This document shows positions 23,019 through 36,565 of a DNA stretch of 64,000 bases, piece by piece (position 1 is the first letter of the stretch; every line of letters starts with the position of its first letter). A program made the translations under genes and the position numbers. The DNA is from Erigeron canadensis. Taxonomy: Eukaryota > Streptophyta > Magnoliopsida > Asterales > Asteraceae. The stretch spans positions 44,808,645 through 44,872,644 of the forward strand of contig NC_057763.1 in assembly GCF_010389155.1 (NCBI RefSeq), written 5' to 3'. The notes beneath the pieces are model-generated. The model had not been told where the DNA came from and did not search any database. It worked only from the letters and a program-made list of their open reading frames with translations.

Positions 23019-26000
23019 TCAGTATTCAAGGGAACCGACTGATGCAACTCCATTGCTTAGATTCATAGACTCTTGACGACTTGGAGCATAGTTTTCATAG
23101 TCACTGCTATCCGAGGATTTTGGTATCTGAACCGAGTGAAGAAGCTCTAGACCTTGTTTCCCCATTTGCTGCACCTCCTGTGGCGACAGTATTTTGATGC
23201 ACCATACACTATTCACAAACTCCCTGTTCAAAGGGGAAAAAAACACATGATATTGGACTATGGAATTCTAGATGAGTGTCAAAGAAGTGTTTACGTTGAC
23301 AGTGTATATTATAATTAGTACAAGAGGGAACTTACGGCCACGGGTCGTCGCCAAGGAGAAGAACGTCATTCTCCCGGTCAACAAATACAAGCTGCCAGCC
23401 TGATCTCAAAGGGTCTTCCAATTGGCCTCCAAGGCCAAACATTTGAGCAAGTTCACTCCGTAGCTCATGGTAGCTGCTAAATTTGGCTATATCGAGTGAC
23501 CTCCCAAATGACCCTGACTTATGGACCTAATTAAAAAAAATAACCAATATTGATTAATTAAAACACACTGCCACATCGGCGAACATAATTCTGAGCTTAT
23601 CGAAAACTTTACCTTAACGAAGGTTCTGGTGGGTAGGTTTGTTTGACCTGACTGATCCGCATTTTCTGGAGACTGCAGAAAACCTGATTCGTCAACACAA
23701 CTTGAAGGTGTTATTGTTGGGTTAAGTGAAAAACCGTTTGCTGTGTTACTCATGTTATAATTGGAAGAAGTGAACGGCATAGTCAGTGAATCACCATCAC
23801 TACCAACACCCCTAAGGCTCGATATCTCACTTTGCATGAGAAGATTTGAGTTATCTATGTTGACTCCAAATAAGAGATTGTTTTGAGGATCATTGTTCGG
23901 CTCCTGATCAAGGGAACACTCTCTTCCCGGAAATGGTGGTAATGAAACTGTGTTTTGTGAAAGATTTGCGTTTTGAGAGAGGCTTGTATGGGACGGTGGG
24001 CCCAACTGTTCAACTTGGTGAAGAAGAGACTGTGAAGCCCCCGACACAAGAAGTGGATCAACTGCAACCCGTTTCGCGGGCCAACCGGTGGAAGTTAACA
24101 TCGAGGGGGAGAGAGTCATATTATGAAGATTTGACGTGTCGTCGTGGGAAAACGTGCCTAAAAGACTCGCAGGGTTCCCGTTTGAATCTGATAAATTCTG
24201 ATTTTGCATCAATGATACAATAGGGAGTAGAGTTTGCTGCTGATTATTGATCATATTTTGATGATTTAACTGTTGTTGAAGAAGATGAGACTGCGAGTAT
24301 GAAGTAGGCAAGTTATCAGGAACAAACGCCGGTTGGGACTGAGATTGGTTAATTATCTGACTTGGAACCAGCCCAGCTGAACCCGCCGCACCTGTTGGGA
24401 TTGTTTGGTGTTGAAACTGTAGAATTGATGGATTTGATGGTTTTGATGAATCCATAGTCCTCATCTCTTGTAGTGCTGCAGCAGCCATGGCTTGGTATAT
24501 ATCATTTTGCATACCAAGCATGCCAGCATCAAGCCTCGGCTGTAGCCAGGGAGAACTCGCAAGTCCCTGAAAGTTGAGAGATTGGATCCCACGGTCACCG
24601 GAAAGCCACATCATTGGCGAATTCATTCCTAAATCTTCTTCTTTCATCCCTATTAACAAAAGAAAAGCCAGACCTTTTAATAAGATGACACCAAACTAAG
24701 ATTGAAAAATGACAAGAAACTAGAAGTGGCAGTTTTAATCCAAAAGGGTCAACACAAATTTTTTAGTTAAAGGGGGAACTTAAACGATTTAGAATATCAT
24801 GGTAATAATACTGTTTTTGTACTCATAATTACCACATTGATTATGAATCAAAAGTCAGAAAATGGGAAGCGTTTGTGGGTAAACACAACCTGACTCTAGC
24901 CTGTGGTTATTCAAGACTAGTTTCAACCTGTTGGCTGTTGCCTACCCGCCCATCTTGCCACTTATGCAAAAAATGTGCATTCATGGTTTAGAAAGTTACC
25001 ATTATAAGACGGAAGCCCGGGTGGCCATGGGCGTTTGAGCCGGAGGGGGAACTGAGAAGGATACATAGGGAATGTTGTTAGCGGTTCAATTTCCCATAGA
25101 GAAACTCTTGGCTGTCTCTCACCAGCCGTGGACTCATCCCAGCCAACCTTCACGGAGCGCCAGTATGAGTTTGGCCATCGAGATTGATCAAGGTCACAGA
25201 TGCCCGTTATCGTGCCCATATAGCTGGAACATATTATATTAATAAACTTTGTTAATAAGAATGGGGTAAAATGTACAATAAAAGAAACATACTTTCAGTA
25301 AATTTCTACTCTTAAGGTATGTACATTCAAAATCAACGTTTAAGAACTTACATTATCAGTTTATAAGCCTGGTAGCCTTAAATGTTGATTTTGAAAGTAT
25401 GTTAGAAATTGATCAAGCATGTCCTACTTCATGCAATTTGCCCATAAATAGACAAACTGTGCAATGAAAACATAAGATTTATGAAAACATACCGACGGAC
25501 ACTTGATTCTTCAGTTTCAAACAACATTCGAAAGCGCATGCCAACAGAAACTCGTGTATGATAGATGGCTTTAACATACTTAGCAAGGGGTATGACAAAT
25601 TCTGAAGGACATGCCCTGCGGAGAGCCAAGATTTAGCAATGGTGTTTCACTGGATAGAACTATTACCAATCAACAAAACAAATACCTTGGATTATAAAAA
25701 ATGGTAAAACGGCTATTAGTTGCTGCCGCATGTGCAGCAGCAGCAAGAAGCCCCAAGTGCATGCTGTCACTCGATAAAACAGAAGAAGGCATAACAGTTT
25801 GAGGTCGATTTGCACGCCGGATTCCTAACAGCAACTGGTTCTTCTCATTCCTGTCCAAATAAAGCCAATCAAGAGGAGAATTTTCATTTTCAAAAAGTCA
25901 CAGGGGATCATTTCTTTCAGTATATACAAAAGGTTTGTAAGGAAAATTTTCTCTAACTTCAGCTTTACAACTAAAACATTTCCAAACAATCATCCGTCAT

Positions 26001-28186
26001 TCTACACTAAAGGATAAGATGGTAATTTATTGTCATCAAACTATCTTTTCAGAGCACTTGCCAAACAATATCAATTGTCCAGGTCAAAAAGGGTTAGAAC
26101 AATATAAAGACGGACATGGTGCTTACCATATGAATAAAACTGAATCACCTGCAACAAGTCTTTTTGAACTTACGAAAACACTCCAACCAGTTGTAAGAAG
26201 ATGCCTTTTAGGCTGTCCTGAAATAGTGTAAACATATAATCATCACTATGGATGTTAAAAAACTTTAAAATAAAAAAATAAAAAACACCTTCGGACTACA
26301 ATATTTGATAATGTTAAACAACATGCTTTCCAGAGCGCGTTTAGCAGGAGGCATTAATCTACTCTTACAAAAAAATTTGCTTATACAAGAACAGCCTAAT
26401 GCAGCTGTTGAAAGTATAGCATACCACGGAATATATGTCTAAATTTCCATTCATTGTCGTGTAAATCCCTCGCGATTAATTCTTGGGCCGGAGGTTGCTG
26501 CGAGAAGTCCTGCAAATCAAAACATTAAATTGAGTGACATTAGCCGAGATCTGCATGTGACGTTAATTGTAAATCCAAATATTCACTGGAACAAAACAGG
26601 CTCTAAGATGTGGTCTGGATGTGATTTTGTTGCTTGTAATAATCCGATTACAAAATGTTTGGGTACTGTCTTGGTTAGTTATGATTATTCGAGGAGTTGA
26701 TAGATATATAACCAAAAAGGACAGTTTTAGAAGGAAATGTCTTTTGAAATGTGAGTAAAAGTCAATCATGGTTAATCAGTTCCAAATTGTGAATCCAAAC
26801 ACTGCACTAAGCTCGATGTTTTGTCACATTGGGCAGATTCTGGCTTACCAATGGAGGGAAAACTTTTTCAGCTGCACGTCGAGGAACCGAAAATCCACCA
26901 TGAGTACTAGTGTCGCTTGCTGTCAACGTTTTACAAAAATAATTTGTGGGCTGTTTGCTCGGAGCACCCAAATCTGCTGGAAGAAATGCCTCCTTCTGCT
27001 CTTCCTGTAATAGATGGCATATGAAAATTACAGGGGGTAACTTTTGGAAGTATTAATGTCCTAAAACACATAAAAGGAGAACATACAGAGTTTAACGGTT
27101 GCAATGTCATTTGAGCATAAACCTCATCGGTCTCAACATCTGCCTGATGGAAAAACTTTCAAGTCACGAGATGAAAGAACAAACAATGGAAACAAAATAA
27201 CGTAACAGAAACTCAAAAATAACAAAAATGAAAATAAAAGATCATAATGGTTGCTTACATGCATAGTGACATTGTGAAGTTGACAAATAAGTTGTGGAGG
27301 TAAGCTTGGGTAATTGGGAGTATGCGCATCGACTTCTTTGTTTGTTGATGCAGCAACCTGTGTCATAGAAGATACCAAGCAACTTAATGTATGTGGTATG
27401 TCAGGTGGGCTGGGTAAAATTTCAAAGCATATATATTAGACAATTGGGTTACCCTGAAGCACTTCTTGTCTAAAATTTTAATCTTTTGACAAACAATTAG
27501 ACTGCATTATGCTTACAAGAATTATATTAAATAAAGAGTTATTTGTATAGCCAAAACTTATTACAAAAAGTCCATTTAAACTGACCTGTTCACTATGGCC
27601 TTGTGGGAAGTATACCACACGACTCCCAACAGTGGGAAGAGAAACAAGAGGACCGGCACAAGCATGCCAAAGTTCAGAATTCAAACATCTTTTCTCCCCT
27701 GCAAAGGAAACCAAACATAAAAGACTAGCTATTAAACCAGCTAAAAACTCACTTTTACAGATAAATGTTCAACTTATGTTTCTGTATGTAACAGGATGGT
27801 CTAATAACTTAGTGATCAACTAGAAAAAGCATACAACAAGTTATTTATTAGCTAATTACAAACTTGTAAGAGAACTTAATTTCTTGAAAAATGGGTTACC
27901 GATAAGGACAAATCTTACTTTACTAAATACATTTTAAGCAGCATATGATAAAAACCAACTTCACTTATGCATAAAATAACATAAATACAAAACATAATTC
28001 ACAAATTCAACGAGTCATGATGCACCAGGGACACCGAAGCCCAGAAATCATAGTGCACCAGGATTACATATACATAATACATATTATAGGCAAGAAAAAG
28101 TAGATTGGATACATATATATAATCAAAACCGAAAAGAACAAACCTTCGGGCAACTGCTGACCGAAACCGACAGCAGATAGCTTCAT
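23019..28186 (-). CDS. ARF6: Auxin response factor, ARF6 type
   Basis: Thirteen exons on the minus strand: 28144-28186, 27586-27698, 27259-27357, 27087-27143, 26849-27004, 26425-26509, 26127-26217, 25686-25850, 25493-25615, 25000-25223, 23613-24649, 23336-23526 and 23019-23223. They total 2589 nt (862 residues). ARFs bind TGTCNN auxin elements and act with Aux/IAA repressors in the nucleus. The start [15 protein letters not shown] is the conserved ARF6/8 N-terminus. The B3 domain begins near residue 130 ([20 protein letters not shown]). The ARF middle domain follows, with [19 protein letters not shown]. The long exon encodes a Gln/Ser/Leu-rich activator region, and a PB1 domain ([10 protein letters not shown]) starts near residue 738. 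The [10 protein letters not shown] block and the ending [11 protein letters not shown] favour ARF6 over ARF8. miR167 control is visible in exon 12. Confidence 0.95.
23387..23407 (-). promoter_or_regulatory. miR167 target site in ARF6 exon 12
   Basis: The 21 bases on the minus strand (GAGATCAGGC followed by TGGCAGCTTGT) equal the conserved ARF6 miR167 target and overlap codons for LRSGWQLV in the PB1 region. miR167 cleavage of ARF6/ARF8 mRNA is well established in plants. The extensive complementarity to miR167 supports live post-transcriptional control here. Confidence 0.93.
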
Positions 28187-28870
28187 TTTCACAGCTTCAA
28201 ACAAACACAAACTACTATAAACAATCAAGAATCTCAACCGTTAACCAAAAAAAGTCCTTCAAAAACTATGCCACCACCTTAAGAAGACAAAAAAGGGACC
28301 ACTTTTTTTTTCCCTTCAAGATTTCATTGATTCTTTTGCTTCTATTTTAACAACAATCCATACAAAACAACAACCCCCCACTTTCCCACTAAAAATCTTT
28401 CAACCAAAACCAGTACTGCTACAAAACAAACAAGATTTCCACTTCATTCAATCCCAAAATTTTACCAAATCAACTTCATTCAAACACAATCTTGTTTTCT
28501 ATATATACTATAGTATATATATTATCCAAAAATTCAACAAAGTAAGCTCCTTTAGATACAAAAACCACTTCAGATCTCACCCCAAGAAAAAAACCCTAAA
28601 TCTTTTAGATTTTATGTGGGTATTCTTGAATCTTACACAAACACAAAACCCGGATCTCTTTAAACAAGATTGATAGATTTAAGCAATAAAGCAAGCATCT
28701 TTATAGCTTAAAAGTAACTTAACACTCATGGGAAATCCAAGATTTGTAAATAGAAGAAGCTTCTAAACACAATACTATGTGTTTTTCTGTTTGTTTGTGT
28801 GTGTGATTTTAAGGTACAAATTGATTGAATGAGATCAAAGGCTGGAGCTTTTAGGGTTTTTTCAACAGTT
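28187..28870 (-). promoter_or_regulatory. ARF6 5' leader with upstream short frames
   Basis: The roughly 0.7 kb before the start codon is pyrimidine/A-rich like a long plant leader. If transcribed unspliced it contains several ATGs with early stops, for example minus-strand frames 28400-28447 (15 codons) and 28679-28729 (16 codons). Upstream frames are known to dampen translation of some ARF mRNAs. The transcription start is not determined; TATA-like sequence lies near 28950. Confidence 0.45.
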
Positions 28871-31800
28871 ACTTCTAGTAATGGAGATGGTTGCAGCTCT
28901 TCTGCTGCTCTTTTGCTACCACTTTACTGTTACTATATTACATGTACTATAATATTATATCTCACCTCTTATATTTTCTTTTGATATATTTTTCTTTTTC
29001 TTTTTTCTGCCCCCAATCAATCATCAAATAACTTGAGTAAACTTTTTCTTGGCCCAAGTCCTTTTCTAGAACAGAAATACAAAAGTTGAAAATATAGTCT
29101 TTTTATTTTAAGGTGGTCTAACAAATTTAATGACATATATGAATATTTGGATAGAATTTGAATTAAAAATAATGTGCATAAAAAAAACTTGTACCTTCCA
29201 TATTAAAAGTTGGCCCTCTGATTTTCATAGTAAATGTACAAACAATTTATGCACCTTAAATACAGCCCTAAAAACTGTATTTAGCAAACCCCTTAAAAAT
29301 ATGGGAAATCATATACATCATTCTAACTATTCGTCATAAAAATCATTTTAACAATAAGTTCAAATTATATAGCATAGTCAATTTCGTGAAATCTACATGT
29401 TAGATTTTGAAAATTTTAAAAAGATTTCCAAGGTGATCTTTAAGATGATTAATCATTTTCCTTAATCTATTTTAACGCGATAAAAAGTATTTTCCTAACA
29501 TCTTTAAATAGTTATAGTTTTAAATTGTTGACAAAAAGATTTTTGCAATTTAATCATTACCACTAGCAATAAAATCCGATTATATCCTAATACCAAGTCA
29601 ACAATTTAAAAAGGAAAACCTAAAACTATAACTATTTTTTAAAAACATTACCATCTAATCATATGCAACAAATAATTACTTTATCAAAAGGGGTATCATG
29701 TTAAAAATGAAAAAGAAACATAATAAATGGACCTAACTTACATGGAAACTAAAATTTTAAAATTTTGACATGTGGATTTCAATAAGTCTTCTATATGATC
29801 TTATCTTAAATTTGTCAAGTGTCATCATTTTATAATTAAGTCAATCTTTAGACACATGATTTATGTTTAATTATAATTATCCGCTACATAAAAATAGTGT
29901 AAGATAACGTCCTAGTTACTGAAAACATTTGTATAAAAATGTTAAATTTGATATTTTGATGTATGAATCGGAATTGATTTTGTTAGCATAAATCTTACAT
30001 TTTGAATGTAATTTATGTGAAATACATGTATCATAATAATCATAAGCTATCACGCTTGCGGTGTGGTAAGGCACCACCCTGTTGTGCCAGCAGTCAACTT
30101 CGGCGTGTCAGCTTAGTTATCCTCATCAAGCCACTTACTTGATGTTTAAATTAGGATGTATTAATTATTTCTATTTGAGTTGCCCATTTCCTCTCTTTCC
30201 CTTTGATCATCGACCCTGACTTTCAATCTTGGCCTTAATTTAACTATATTCTCATATATTTACGACAATGGACAATTTAGAATATATAATTGTATCATAA
30301 ATTTGCACGTTTAAATAAATAAATAAAAATTCATAAGTGTTATACATAATATCACATGACACTATGTGTCTTGAAGACAATTCAATTAAAATTGTCCGGA
30401 AAACGGATTTCGGAAAAACCAAAATAATAACATAAATCTTTTACTTAATGTCTCATAATACATCTATACTCTCTTATAAAAGAAACTAGCTTTAAGGCAA
30501 GGATGAAACTTTTAAGGGGTCAAAGGGGGTTCCAGCCCCTCCAAAAGTTTTTATTTTTAATACTAATTTTTTTTATATATTCTTCAAAATTGATTTTTAT
30601 TATACATATTGATCAATCTAACAAAGCTAAACTTTATGTATCATTGAATTTCGCCCCTTCATTGTAAGTGTTTTAGTCCCGCCAATACTTTAAATAATTA
30701 AGAACCTAATAGGTTTAAAATGCTCCTCAACTTAATATATATTTCTATACACATCTCTACATCTGGACTAAACTACCATTACGAAAACTTACACCCCCAA
30801 TTTTATCTTCCAAATAAATCTCTATCACACACAAAAAAAAAACCTAGCTTTCTCAGACGATCGTTTTCTCATAAGTCGCAGCAATGCGTGGACACAAGGT
30901 TAATTTTTACTTATGTACTGATTTTTTATGGCAGCTACATTGCTACCGACTTTATTATATAGTAGCATTGGAAAATGAAATATAGTATTTTTGGTTGGCA
31001 CTAAGGAGAACGGGGATGCATATAAATGTATAACGGTACGGAGTCGGATTTTCGCGGACCCAGAATCTAGAGTTAGATTGGAATGTGGTCCTAATTTATG
31101 TGGTACCATCTACTTCATTTATCGCAATTCGCCAAAAAGTCATCTCCAATTAAAAAGCTGGGTTTTCATATAAATAAAATAAAAAAATAGTTACATAAAC
31201 ACTTTTCTTTATACAAAATAAATTATTTACCTTTAAAAGTGTATTCAAATTGCAAAAATAAAGATAATTTGACCAACTTTAGCTTATTCCTTGTATAAAA
31301 AAAAATGAAGATATATAACTTAATCATGTAATGATAATTTATTTAAACTTACATATATCTAGTTATATATTTTTAATCTTTATTATGAAAATCACAAGTA
31401 TGTGTTATATGTAAAATGTTATTTTTAACCACCAACAAAAACCATCAGCTCAAATGACACCTAAAAAATGCTTAACTCCTAACGCATTACGTGGACATTC
31501 TAGTAGTATTAACATATTTTTGTTTATTTTTTTCGTCATTATGTATTGTTAGTATTAAATAATGAAACTATTGGACTTGCGGAAAACACATTCTTATTTT
31601 CCTTTTTTGTTCGTAAATGTTTATTACACGTATTCCTAAGCGAGGATATATCTTCAAAAGGTTGATCATGTCCCTTTTACATATCGTGGATTCCTTTGTG
31701 GGTATCTTTAAATCGAAACCCGCATCTTTCAATATTAGATGTGGACTCGAAGTCTCAAACTATAGTACTGTATATCATTAACATGTACAACTTCATTGAT

Positions 31801-32035
31801 GGAATGGTGTTGTAATATAATAATAATGACAATATGATATGATTATAAGATAAGTGTATAATGCATTCTAGCTAGCTCTAAGACCAAAATAGTAGTACGA
31901 AATTTAGTAATTTAATGCAATAATTATAAAGTAAATTCCTATGAAATGGCTTTTGACAACGCGTAAATGCAGACGGTCACGTCATATCGATTATGCCAAA
32001 ATGGGCATCGAGTCACATCATTATTATCCTTTTTT

Positions 32036-32230
32036 ATATATATATTTTTTTAAAGTTAGTTCGATTCAGACGTGTTGGAAACAATTTTAACCAGTGAATT
32101 ATTGGACCTCTAACCCCCTCCTAATGAAAAATACCTTGAGATGAAAAACCTAATACTCAAACCTGAGACCTTGGGAAAAACTTACATCCGAAACCCACAT
32201 AGTGAATTTAGAATATACTTCTGGCCAACC
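32036..32230 (-). mobile_element. Possible SINE relic
   Basis: On the minus strand a degenerate pol III B-box-like GGTTTGAGTAT is seen near 32155, preceded by CCAAGGTCTCA. Length and position suit an old tRNA-derived SINE. No A box or TSD was found, so the call is weak. Confidence 0.25.
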
Positions 32231-32289
32231 CACTTAAATATACAGATACTATACTAATTACTAATAAAAATGATATTTCTACTTAAATT

Positions 32290-32415
32290 TTAGTCTAATA
32301 ATTCTCCTAATTCATTCAAAATTTAACATGAAAAATGTACTTATTTTCTTTCATCAAGTGATCATCCAATGAATTTATATGTGTCATCATATGAATTAAG
32401 AGGATTATTAAAATG
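32290..32415. repeat. Short foldback, MITE-like
   Basis: CTAATAATTCTCCTAATTCAT near 32292 is mirrored by ATGAATTAAGAGGATTATTA near 32392. Similar AGRGGATTATTAG-type motifs recur at about 32665 and 62675, suggesting remnants of one small inverted-repeat family. Confidence 0.4.
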
Positions 32416-32739
32416 ATGAAATTATAAGGATTTATCATTCTCCAATACTAATTAGCAGTTAACCATCGTTTACGTATATTTAAAGAATTCTTCTTATTCA
32501 CACGAATCTTATGACTATCTTGATTTATTAACAAAATATAATAAATCATTTTAAGAAAAACTTAAAATTTCTCATAATCATATAATATATGACATGTAAA
32601 CAAGTCAAAAGATAAAATTAAGAAAAAGATTCAAAAAATTCACATGTCACTATTTTATAATTTTAAGAGGATTATTAGATTAATTTTTAAATATAATTTG
32701 TTTTGCTAAAAATCACAAGTTGTACCTTTTTAATACGTA

Positions 32740-32759
<20 letters not shown>

Positions 32760-32770
<11 letters not shown>

Positions 32771-33755
32771 TAATAAGAATCTTAGCCTTCTAAAACTTTC
32801 TTTCAATTTAAAGCTAATTTTAAATATTGTCACATAGGATTTTATCCTACGTGGCATCTCCATACATTTTTTACAATATATTTATTTTATAACCTTTATT
32901 TATTCTCAAAATAATCTGTTTTATGTTATTAAATATAATATAATATATTAATCATAATTATATACACAAGATAAAAAAATAATATCAAAACTCATATTAA
33001 AAAAATAAAATAACGTCTATGCATCTACTAAATTGGCACACATATTTAATATTATTTATTAAAATATATACAACTTTAAAGACTATATCAAATTTTAGAA
33101 ATTATTTGAATATATTATTAGATTATATATGACCAATCAATTTTGTTGTTTCTCTTTTTTTTTTTTTTTTCTTTTTGCCGAAACTTTAACTAAAGTTGGT
33201 TGTTATTCTAATCATAAAACAAAGTCTATTATATAATAAAAAGCAAAAATTATAATGATTTTCTCTTATTTATCTATTGGGTTTTTTTTACTTATTCGTA
33301 TTGTATTTATGTGTATTTCATATGACTAAATTTATGTGTATTTTATATGACTAAATTTTTGTCATGTTTGGTTTTTTAATTTGTACATATTATTACGTTT
33401 GATGAATATATAACATGCTACATTATTACGCGATTTACGTTTGATTTGTTGTAGTGTTAATCTATAAGTTGAATACATTTTTACGCGATTTATGGCTACA
33501 TAAATGGTGTTGTTGATGATATCAAAATATCTTAGGTTAAATGTTCTTAGAAGGGATGTGTAATAACTATAGTAGGTTAAGTGATTGTTCTATCGACATG
33601 TCCGAAAAAACAAAGGGTGACCAGAGTGATACATGAATTAACCATGAACTATAACATAATCAATTTTTACATAATAAACCTATTGAATAGCTATTTACTA
33701 ATGTAGAAAATAATCTTTTTAGTTAACCGCGCATCGCGTGGGGTAAAATACCTAG
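32760..33755 (+). mobile_element. Non-autonomous Helitron, copy A
   Basis: The 3' end shows the Helitron signature: a short hairpin (CCGCGCATCGCGTGG), about ten bases, then CTAG followed by T. The 5' part, just after a TA repeat, has a CACATAGGAT/ATCCTACGTGGC hairpin that is shared with copies B and C. No Rep/helicase is present. The 5' boundary is approximate because it merges with the TA repeat. Confidence 0.65.
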
Positions 33756-33779
33756 TATATATATATACTAGGTATTTTA
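33744..33779. repeat. 36-bp perfect palindrome at the junction of Helitrons A and B
   Basis: The sequence from TAAAATACCTAG through an alternating TA core to CTAGGTATTTTA is identical to its reverse complement over all 36 bases. It joins the CTAG end of copy A to the start of copy B. Confidence 0.9.
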
Positions 33780-33906
33780 AAGTCCTCTTGCAATCTAAAA
33801 CTAATTTGAAAAATTGCCACATAAGATTATATCCTATGTGTCAACTTCATATTTTTCTTTAAATAAACTATATATTTAGAAAACAAATGAACGCATATAT
33901 GTTAAA

Positions 33907-33943
<37 letters not shown>

Positions 33944-34680
33944 AAGAATCTAAGATCTTCTCATTAGATAAAATGATATCTTCTCTTTGGTTTAAAAAAT
34001 CACGTCTATACCTAATGATATTTCATTATCTTTTTTATTTAACATTTATATAAGGTTCCTTTCGTTTTTTTCATGGTGATTATATGAAAGTTTGCTCAGG
34101 CCGTTGGTTAGTTGGAACTCTCATCGCATTAATCATTAGTGGCAATATTTAAAGTTTATAAGTTTTTTTATCACCACTAAATTATATTCATCTTATATAA
34201 GTTAAGAGCTTTGTATAATATCATAACTTTCTGAAAGAGTTATGTTAATTCTTTCGTTCATATCACTATGAAAATTATGTACAATTTTTGGTTTAATTCT
34301 TTTATTTTATTTTTGAACTTTATGATAATGGTTAATATAATCTCTTTTTTCTTTTGTTTTATAACAATACAATTTTTCATTGTGATGATGAGAAAAATAT
34401 TATGATGGTAGACGAAGAGTTAGTTCAAAACAAGTGTATATAACAATTAGTTTAATGATTGGATAATGAATACGTTATTGTTAATTTAATTAAGTGAAAC
34501 TAGATAGATTATTCGTCCATATGTTTTTTTTTACGATCATTATTGATCCATTTCATTAACTTATTTGTTCACATATTAAGCATTTCATTAAAAAAAAATT
34601 TAAGCAAGTTTAACTCAAATCTCACTTTATTGAGCACCTTTTTAAAGCAGCCGCACATCGTGCGGGTTAAAAAATCCTAG
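33762..34680 (+). mobile_element. Non-autonomous Helitron, copy B
   Basis: It ends with hairpin CCGCACATCGTGCGG, a short A-rich spacer and CTAG (34677-34680) followed by T. Its start region contains the same GCCACATA..ATCCTATGTG motif as copy A and lies immediately after A, giving a head-to-tail pair. It is non-coding. An uninterrupted TA tract occurs near 33911-33940. Confidence 0.65.
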
Positions 34681-34885
34681 TATATATATATATATATATA
34701 GGATGAACCATAAGAACATTTATATTATAACTTGATGCTCATATGTGAATGTTCTATATGAACATATTCATACATATAGTTATACCTAATATTAACTATG
34801 TTTATATGTAAATGGTTTTCAAATGAACCTTACCATATATATATATATATATATATCATAACTAAAAATATATTTATTTTGTTTT

Positions 34886-35133
34886 TTACAGGATCATAAT
34901 CCCCGTCTTGCAATGAAGTTTGGGCCTTGGGAGACCAATGTTCGAATCCGAACAAGCAAGGTTTTTCCCCAATTTAGTGTCGTGTGTCGTGCCTTCTGTA
35001 ACGGCTAAATTGGTGTGATTTTCCCTCCCCTATGGTTCCTTGACTTCGTGGATCGGTCGCTAGTGACTGCATGCCCAATTAAATGTAATGGCTGACCGTC
35101 CCGTGACACTAACGTTAAAAAAATATATATATA
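34886..35133 (+). mobile_element. Probable tRNA-derived SINE
   Basis: TGTTCGAATCC at about 34939-34949 matches the pol III B box. About 150 bp of moderate-GC body follows, ending in GTGACACTAACGTT and an A-rich/TA tail, a typical plant SINE layout. A clear A box and target duplication were not found. Confidence 0.45.
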
Positions 35134-35689
35134 TTGTTGCATGTAAATATTATCTGTAGATTGATTAATTGATTGGAATATATTTGGTTTCTTATGAAAT
35201 CTTTTAGTTTGCGCCTTTTTCGGCATCGAGCTATATTGGTAGACTTGCATAAATTAGAAATGATTTTATTTCATACATTTTGTATCTATAAATCCTTTGT
35301 CACATATGATGATGATGATACATGTTACAATAGAAAGATAAAAATAAATAAGAAAATTAAAAGGGCTCACATATATGTTATTGTTTATTCCTCTTTGTAC
35401 AGGATGAAGCATACACAAATTAGAGAATATTAAGTATAAGCCCTATACTATACTCCATATAAATTAACCTAATAATTTAAACAGAGACCATGAATGTGAC
35501 CAAACCCATCATTTTACAAAGATTGTAGAAGAACTTTACTATCTTTATAGCTAGATTGCACGAAGAGGATGTGAAAACTTTTTCATAGTATGTGAAAACT
35601 TTTTCATATAAGTTAGGTGTATGACAAATTCACAGTCACTTTTCTCATATAACATATATTTGTATTATTGTGTATAACTTTTCCCATAT

Positions 35690-36565
35690 ATATATTTATT
35701 AAAACAATAGTTAACCGAACGATTCTAAAAGCTCTACAACTCAAAACCTATCTTATAATATTGACACGTAGGATATAGCCTATCTGGCATTTTTATAATT
35801 TTTTTGCCAATAATTTATTTATGAAAAAAAAATAAAACAAAACTAAAAATTCAAGATATTATTTAACACATAAAAACTCAAGATTTTATTTAATGTGGGA
35901 TTTTTTTTCTCAAGCAAATATTTTGTTTCCAGGTTCTAATTATATCTATATCGATTTAATATTAATAATATAATTAGGAATGCGATTTTACCTACCAAAA
36001 TAACACATATTTCTTTCTCATACTCAATTCATTGTAATTTTAATTTGGTTTTTAATTATTTTAAAGTTTTTCATCTTTTACGAAATACATTATTTGATGA
36101 TGTAATATTCATTAAAGTATTTTATTTGAATGAGTATGATAGATATTTCTATTCTAATGGATTATATATCAGTTTGTAAATATAATACATTGCTATGGTC
36201 ATACATTACATTACAATTATATATCAGTTTGTAAAAATAATACATTGCTATGGTCATACATTATATTACAATTTAATTTAAATTTATGTTTATTAATATT
36301 GCGTGAAGTATAATATGTGTTATATTAGATAATAATAATTATATTTACTTATTAAGCGACTAATAGTTATATAATAACAATTATACGTTGGATTTATATA
36401 TTTCAATATATATATAAATATTTTCATTACCAATAAATATAAATTTATGTATATATGTTTAAGATACAAGTTAGAATTGTTAAAAGTTATTATTTATACT
36501 TATATAATATATAAACAACATGAACTATTTTAAACAACCGCATATCGTGCGGGTAAAAGACCTAG
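35690..36565 (+). mobile_element. Non-autonomous Helitron, copy C
   Basis: Its 5' part has GACACGTAGGATATAGCCTAT, the counterpart of the hairpin in copies A and B. It ends CCGCATATCGTGCGGG, a spacer, then CTAG (36562-36565) followed by T. It is non-coding and contains a 55-bp tandem duplication. Confidence 0.65.
36161..36272. repeat. Two tandem copies of a 55-bp unit inside Helitron C
   Basis: The unit starting ATTATATATCAGTTTGTAAA occurs at 36161 and again at 36216, nearly identical, including ACATTGCTATGGTCATACAT. This is a recent local duplication. Confidence 0.85.

Larger units (their letters stand above)
28871..32759. other. Gene-free region upstream of ARF6
   Basis: About 3.9 kb of AT-rich DNA. 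The first part should hold the ARF6 promoter. Beyond that there are only degenerate pieces: a possible SINE relic near 32036-32230 and a foldback at 32290-32415. No coding frame is supported. Confidence 0.5.

Noticed and set aside
23933..24223. Open frame of 96 codons on the plus strand
   Set aside because: It is the antisense shadow of the large ARF6 activator exon.
30480..30690. Possible hAT-like remnant (GGGGTCAAAGGGGGTTCC, then CCCGCCAATA)
   Set aside because: Ends could not be matched as inverted repeats and no 8-bp duplication was found.
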